Below, piece after piece: positions 55,781-64,000 of a stretch of 64,000 nt of DNA. Under the pieces are notes generated by a model. It was not told the origin of the DNA. It saw nothing but the letters and a program-made list of their open reading frames with translations, and searched no databases. The position numbers and the translations under genes are program-made. Origin of the DNA: Luscinia megarhynchos (lineage: Eukaryota; Chordata; Aves; Passeriformes; Turdidae); assembly GCA_034336665.1 (NCBI GenBank), contig CM067592.1, positions 37,575,889-37,639,888 of the forward strand, written 5' to 3'. The stretch's first letter is position 1; every line of letters starts with the position of its first letter.

Positions 55781-56850
55781 CTGAGAGAGACACGCACGGT
55801 TACGCCTCCGACAAAGCAAAGCAAACAAACACTGCTTGTACTTTATGCTGAAAATAATTATAATAATGTGCTGACTCTACAAAGCGAATGTGGTGGAATC
55901 TAATAATTGATTTTTCCATGTTTTTTGTCTAAAGTTGTTAAAACCTAGAAAGCGTATCTTCAGAAAAACACAGGATGACAGCTGAAAACATTATTGTAAG
56001 CTTCCTACATGCTGGTCCATCTTTTCAGGGGGATGGGTGACAACTACTTGATCTTAACTCAACAATCAGAATTGCAGGCAGTTGGAAAAGGCTATTCCAT
56101 GCAGGGAACATACACAGGATGTTAGTAGGGTAGCTTGTATAGACTGTAGGAATCTGTTTTCTGATTTCCATAAAGAGCGTGAAGCGCAGCAGCTACATCA
56201 GTCAATAAACCGTGACCAACTTCAAATGTGGCTGTGCTTGTACCTATTTCTAGGCCTCTGCTGAACAAAACCAGATCCGCATTGCAGCTCAGCATGCAAC
56301 ATCAGCAGGGGTAGGAGACAGAGCTTTTTTCACTTTCCTTTGAAATTGCAATTATGCCAACCCAAGGCCCAATATTTGGTACAATGCCTAAACTACTTTC
56401 TTCTGGTTCTAATCTTTGCCACCAAAACGTGCTCTCACAGAGAGGTATATGACAGTGATCCACAAGGAGCTATCAAGAGTGCAAAAGAGGTTGGGATCTT
56501 GTAATCTCTCCTCCTTCTCTCTCTGAAATCAGTCATCCAGCAGACTGAGAGCTCTCTCTTGTGGCTGGTGCCAATAGGATATGATAGCAATTACCCATGC
56601 CAAAGGCCCTTGCTTTTGTACAACCACTTCAACCCCACCTCAACTCTAAAGGAAAGAACAAGGAAAACCTTCACTCCCTGCTAACAGGTTTTGGCATAAA
56701 CTCGCAAAGCACAATCAGTCAGACAGAGTTTTCCACAAAAATAAATAGATTTAAAAAAAACCAAAAAAAACCCCAAACCAACCAACCAAACAAAAAAAAT
56801 ACACCAAGAAACTTCTTGCCCTCCTGCCAGTCCATATGAAAGCTACTTAC
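55781..56850 (-). other. PTCH1 intron
   Basis: Consensus donor GTAAGTAGC and acceptor. Contains an A-rich run near 56750-56805. Nothing else recognised. Confidence 0.8.
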
Positions 56851-57105
56851 AGTGGATCTTGCAAAAAGAGGATTCTCAGTCGCTTCCACTATTACTTGAT
56901 GGACTGGTGCCCCAGGGCCTCGTGTGGCCTCGTACTGATGCAGCTCTTCACTGATGCCAGACACTGTGGTTTGAGAGCTGTACTCAGAATCAGAGGAATC
57001 TGACACATTATTTGTGTGGCCAGGTGGCAGTGCAAACCTCACAGTACCAGGGGCTGGCTCAGGAGATGGTGTGGGCAATCTGTCCTGTCCATTGGCCGGA
57101 GAAAC
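56851..57105 (-). CDS. PTCH1: PTCH1 exon (cytoplasmic tail), 255 bp
   Basis: 85 codons, phase 0 at both ends, with acceptor CATCAG and donor GTAAGT. The peptide has [29 protein letters not shown] (a serine-rich, phosphorylation-prone stretch) and [11 protein letters not shown], all conserved in vertebrate PTCH1. 255 bp equals the human exon as I recall it. It begins the C-terminal tail after the last membrane helix. Confidence 0.95.
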
Positions 57106-58451
57106 CTGATGACAGCAACATTTCTGGTTACATGCAGCTAGCTTTACCCTTTTAATCACTAGTGCTTGGCACAAACAATTTTCTGCCAAATACACCCTGC
57201 CATGCCAACAACCTTAGCAACAGTTTTCTGACGAACATAGATACTGAATTGAAAAAATGCAAGTATAAAAGGCATGATCTCCATCTTCAGATGCATCTAA
57301 ACAAGACTATGCAGATTCTTCTGGGTATCATTGTCTCAGGAAGAGCATGTATGTGTATGCTCTTGCTCTTGTAAATATAAAAACAAAAGTAATATATAGG
57401 GCTCCTCCCCCTTCAGCAAGCATTAGCAGTGATTTCATAAAATCACCTCAGTGGGTTGGCACAGAGTTACTCCATGTCTATTTGCAAAGAGAGATGAATA
57501 CACACATCACAGCAATATATATTGTAATAACACACACATACACATTGTTTGAGTAAGAGACAAGCCATGCATACTGTTAGGAATTAAGAGATTACACATT
57601 GTTGTCAAAACTGTTTTACTAATATTAAAAGAATCCAAACACTTCTGAAATATACCAGTGCTGTATACATACCTTGTGTTTTATTCTTGTGCACACACAT
57701 ATATATAGACATGTGAAATGCAGCACACTGACTGTACTGACATGATAAAGATAACCCCGTGTAACACAGTAATTGTATTAACTACAGAGTAGGTAATAAA
57801 GGATCAATAACCAAACATAAAGTTGGCATCTGTGAATCCTGGAGTCATGACTTGAACTTTGTACTGTAAAGTCATTAACATCTAAGCAAAGCCTTCCCTG
57901 CATCAAAAATGCTACCTGAGGCAGGAGAATGCCACAGGGAGAGGTGGGTGGACAGTGGGGACCTTCTGGCAAATCAATCATGGTTTTCAAGGTGTGGTCT
58001 GTAGACCACCACTGTGTGTGTTGGTCCACACAGGGGCCTTCCAGGTGGTCTGCTCAGTTAAACACTTTGAGGAATGCAACAGAGCCAGTGAGGTAGGAAA
58101 GTAGAAAGTGTGTATATAAAACTATCTTTTGCAAAATATTGAGGGAAATCCTTATTTTACAAACTTGTTTGCATATCGCATTATGCAAGTCACACTATGC
58201 TAGTGGTATAAACAACACTATCAGGTGTGCTTATTGCGACCTCTAAAACAAGACTTATTAAAAAAACATTTACGAGTAGTATTGACTACGTAATGAACAG
58301 TACTTCTAGTAAAAAATTATTAAAAAGCCTGAGAGCAAGAAACTTAATACAAGAAATTTTAAAAAATACTTTCTAAAAACAGAGAGTGATTGAGAGGGAC
58401 AGCGGTGCAGACATAGTATTATTTTTTCTATTCACCATTCCTTTTACTGAC
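57106..58451 (-). other. PTCH1 intron
   Basis: Bounded by consensus splice sites. No other feature recognised. Confidence 0.8.
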
Positions 58452-58551
58452 CTCAGGGTATGGTCCAAAGAATGAGAGAAGAACAGGAAGCAGCACCAAT
58501 CCATTGAGAACTCCCAGAATAGTTAGGATTGCCAAAACAGCAAAGAAATAC
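58452..58551 (-). CDS. PTCH1: PTCH1 exon (transmembrane helix 12), 100 bp
   Basis: Encodes [20 protein letters not shown] and [13 protein letters not shown]: the final hydrophobic helices of the 12-pass receptor. It joins the 143-bp exon by a split Arg codon (AG|G) and ends in phase 0. Acceptor TATTTCAG, donor GTCAGT. Confidence 0.95.
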
Positions 58552-61504
58552 CTGAAATACAGTTTAAATGGTTTGGGGGAGAGAATAGCTACTGTTAGAA
58601 ACAAGGGATTACAAATTACTCCTGCATGTGTTAAAACAATACAGATACTAAATTAACTCCAACATATTGCTAACATCAAAGGAAACAATTATATCACTTT
58701 TTATATAAGATATAGGAGTTTTTACCTTTTGAATTAGAGAAGCTACACTCCACAAAGTGTTAGTTCAGAAAGGAAAGAAAAAAAATTACATTTGTTAATT
58801 TCCCACAATCTGGAAGCATGTAACGTTATTTATGAATGTGTTACACAAACACAAAAATATGGAATGTGGAGGGAATGGCTGAATGGATTGAAAGCACAAA
58901 TACAATGAAAAGGGGCCCCCATTAGTGAAAACCCAGCAGAAGCAAACAAATGAAGTGAAGGGTGTAGAATTTAAACAATTTAGTGTAGAAGGAAAAGAAG
59001 CCCTCTTCTCCCAGCAGCTAATCCACTGTGAAATGCTTCTGCAACTTACAGCAGAATGTCTAATTAAATCTACAGTATATCAGGTGAGGGTTTTCCTTGC
59101 TGTTCATTAATCAAACTTAACGCCTAGAATTCTGTGAGTTCCAGTTTTACCAAATAGCTTGAATTGCAACTCTTTTACAACACGGGAACGCGCTTTCTAC
59201 AAAGAAAATGCTCATTCTATAGTAAGCTTCAGCATTGTACTGAGTAAGAGCGCTCCACAATGGCAGAGCTGCATTGCAGGCTAATCTTTTGTTGAACAAT
59301 TTAGCATCTCTGAATACTCTTGTTTTGCGTCAGCCAATTCAAACATAAAGGCTGAAATACTATGGAAGAAGAGAAAAGTGCACAAGTAGTTGTCCTTTCC
59401 CACCACTGAGGGCTAAGGTCTGGGATCCTTCATGAATACCAAGGTAAACCTGTCAGCAAAAGGAAAGTCTTGCTAGTTGGTATTCGGCACAGCTGGGGCT
59501 CAGACTAAACTTAAGGCTGAATTGTAACTAATGATTTCAAGGACTCAGTCTTGGTAAATTCCTGGAGGAGAAGGCAAAGGAGAAAAACAGAGGGCAAGTT
59601 TGCTACTAATGGGTCTGCTGATTACATTGTCTAGCTGGCAACAAACGTTACTGCCTCCTTATTTCCACATCTGATCAAATATATCAGACTCCTGTAAAAC
59701 TATAAATATCCTGCTATTGTAAACATTTGGGAGTTTCTGATCTGCATTAACAAAAATCAGCAAGCCAATCTACTCTACTAACATAAACCACCAGAACTTT
59801 AAACTGGGACACAGATCAACAACAGGCATTAAAAACATTTGCATCTCATCCATCTAACATTAGAGTAAACAGGAGGATTATAGCTTTGACCAGTTGGTGT
59901 ATACAGTATCTGTTAATTTACTTAATCTTCCACATTGCTGGACTAATCTGTCACTTTCCGGAAGTTTAGGATCTTCTTCGCCCACTCTAACAATGCTCAG
60001 GGCTCCCCATAGTTTATTTTATTGTATTTTTTAAACACGGCAAATTGAAGTGACATTGTGCTATAAAATCAGAAACTGATGGCCAAAAAAAGTAAAATAA
60101 CAGAAGTTTTAAAGTTGAAAGGCTCATTTTATAAACTGAGAGCACATCCAATCCAAATTTGGTGTGAAGGGCTGCTACAATCTTCCATTTGCTATGACAC
60201 AAAAATGCGTGCCAAAATCTCATCTGATAGATCGGAAAGTAGCACACCAAAAATGTACCCCTGTAAATTTAGGTTAAATCTATCAGTAGCCTGTATGTCA
60301 AAATGTCTCAACCCTTACAAAACCAGGTCCTAAAAGAATAATTATATTTCTTCTATACCAATACAATAAAGTCAAAAATAGTGATTTTTGAGGGAAAACT
60401 AATTCTATTTCAGGACATGTATAGTAATAATCTTCATGCAGGTTTCATGAAATCTAACTGCAAACTGCCTGCTTTCTTCAAATCTCTATCACACTTAAAC
60501 AAAAAGCCTGATGAGATTTAGCAGTCATTCTCACAGTTCCTGCCCCTGACATTTCGTTGTTCTTGTTGTCAAATGGATGTCAGTTAAGTCTAGAGATCTA
60601 TCCAGCTTATGTCTACCTAAGTAGTTAAGCCATCTTTCAGAGCACTTTTTATTTGGCCCAGTTCTACCTCAGTTCCATTTTAGGGCTTGGATTATTTTTT
60701 TTGTGTCTGTGCTGTAGTTTACCACAAAGAGCCTGTGTTACTTCTAAGATTAGCCATTTTGCAGAGCTCCACAGGTTGTTTGGAATAGAAGAGGATCTGT
60801 TTCATTGCACTTCTCAAATTCCCCTTAAGAAAAGACTTGCTTTCCTCTATACTTGACAAACTCACATTCTTAATTATATTCACAAGAAACAGCCTGCTTG
60901 TAGTTTTAAACAGAAGGGCCTTTAGGCTTTGCTGTACAAAATTTTAGTATGAAGTTCTGTGTTCATATTTATGGTTCCCCAGCTCCCAAACAGGGCGTTC
61001 TCCCCCCCCACATCCCCCCGCCCCTTTTCCTCATTATGTAAAACCCACATAAGGATAGAAGGGGAAGGCCCTGAGAGAGTCACTTGCAGCACAGTTCACT
61101 GTTTGTAGGTTCGCGTGTCCTTTGCATACAAATTTTTGTGCATACAAGAAGTCTGGAAGACCTCAAGGCTAAAGGTCAAATGCAGCTAATACTGGACAAT
61201 ACAAGATACTTTGAACTAATTCAAACCCAGAATTACCAAACTTTCTAAAGAGCAACATTTTTGGGTTTCTTCATGCTAAGCGTCAGATTTTCCTGGAACA
61301 GATTTTAATGTCAGCAATGGAAACACTACCATGTCTAGCAAGTAACAAGGAGTTAATAAAACAGAGGGAAAGCAGGACCATGACGTAAGCATACTTGACA
61401 CACCATGCATAGTAATAAAATGACAGATTCACTGAAGTGAACAAAAATTAAAAGCACACTTATTTTTATTTTTGAAAGAAAGTCAAAACACAAAAATGCT
61501 TTAC
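58552..61504 (-). other. PTCH1 intron
   Basis: About 3 kb, bounded by consensus sites. A C-rich run lies near 61001-61024. No gene recognised within it. Confidence 0.8.
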
Positions 61505-61647
61505 CTGACAATAAAATCAAACTCTGATCCTGCAAGCATTAACACCCCAAGCAGAGTGGACACGGCCCCATCCAGCACTGGTGCAAACATGTGTTCCAAT
61601 GCAAGGACAGCCCTATGGTTCCTGTCTCCTATGGCAGTTAAAAACGC
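61505..61647 (-). CDS. PTCH1: PTCH1 exon, 143 bp
   Basis: Encodes [20 protein letters not shown], then [20 protein letters not shown] and SEFDFIVR: the GxxxD-type transmembrane region of the second RND-like half. Acceptor TTTTACAG, donor GTAAAG. In phase with both neighbours. Confidence 0.95.
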
Positions 61648-63688
<2,041 letters not shown>

Positions 63689-64000
63689 CTAGATGATTCC
63701 AAACATCTGTTAGTATCCTTTTATACTCCAGACAATGACGAAAAAGCATTTCAAGATAACATGGCTACCATAGGACATATTCCTCAAAGCCATCCTATAT
63801 TCCCGAAGACAAGCTACTTTTACTTGTTTCATTTTTCTCAATGGCAATGAATGCTGAATAGCCTGTTCTAAATTACACCCTAAGAACCAGTTAACACATA
63901 AAGCACCATTTTTGTATTAGTTACAATCCATCAGTGAGCTGAAAAACCATTTGTTCCTCCTTATCATGGATACTCCCAACAGGTACATTTTTCTTTTTCA
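63689..64000 (-). other. PTCH1 intron, continuing past the window
   Basis: Sequence upstream of the 138-bp exon. No further exon recognised before the window ends. Confidence 0.7.

Noticed and set aside
55310..55903. 197-codon plus-strand frame opposite the last PTCH1 coding exon
   Set aside because: It is antisense to a firmly identified exon and open only because of its high GC content.

Overview
The window reads as bird nuclear DNA. The right half (about 50.6 kb to the end, minus strand) carries the last five coding exons and the 3' UTR exon of PTCH1, the Hedgehog receptor. The exons are 138, 143, 100, 255 and 516 coding bases, all with consensus splice sites and compatible phases. The host sequence between the retroviral block and PTCH1 holds several CR1 LINE fragments in both orientations, which is typical of birds. 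It also holds a long pentanucleotide tract next to a CR1 tail and an ancient MIR-like SINE lying antisense in the PTCH1 3' UTR. PTCH1 is Z-linked in chicken, so a Z-chromosome origin is likely but is not shown by the sequence.

The left half (394-29813) is one block of nested LTR retroelements. The outermost is element B, a class II (ERVK/betaretrovirus-like) provirus on the minus strand: 5' LTR 29161-29813, a decayed tRNA-Lys-type primer site, then gag, protease, RT (YMDD kept), RNase H, integrase, env and 3' LTR. Three other insertions interrupt it. Element C is an ERVL-like provirus on the plus strand (19151-25841) inside the RT-RNase H region, with a perfect 5-bp target duplication (CTTGG) and a tRNA-Ile-like primer site. 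A solo LTR (16902-17306) lies inside env. Element A (518-14921, minus) lies inside B's 3' LTR and splits it into 394-517 and 14922-15428. A in turn appears to contain element ERV1 (1943-11442, minus), a gammaretrovirus-like provirus with a tRNA-Pro-type primer site, gag-pro-pol and an env whose TM subunit is still an uninterrupted 245-codon frame. ERV1 has a complete 5' LTR but keeps only about 257 bp of its 3' LTR.

Every retroviral gene set seen is broken by stops or frameshifts. The decay differs between elements: ERV1 and B show both indels and stops, while C keeps one unbroken pol frame over about 3.2 kb that is cut by 13 stop codons and shows glycine losses of the G-to-A type, as expected from cytidine deamination of the minus-strand DNA. 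The region from about 29.8 to 50.6 kb has no confidently recognised gene; a few exon-like plus-strand segments are reported at low confidence.

All assignments come from reading the translated frames, motifs and repeats by eye. No alignment or database search was run, so boundaries are approximate unless fixed by a splice site, a TG/CA LTR end or a target duplication.
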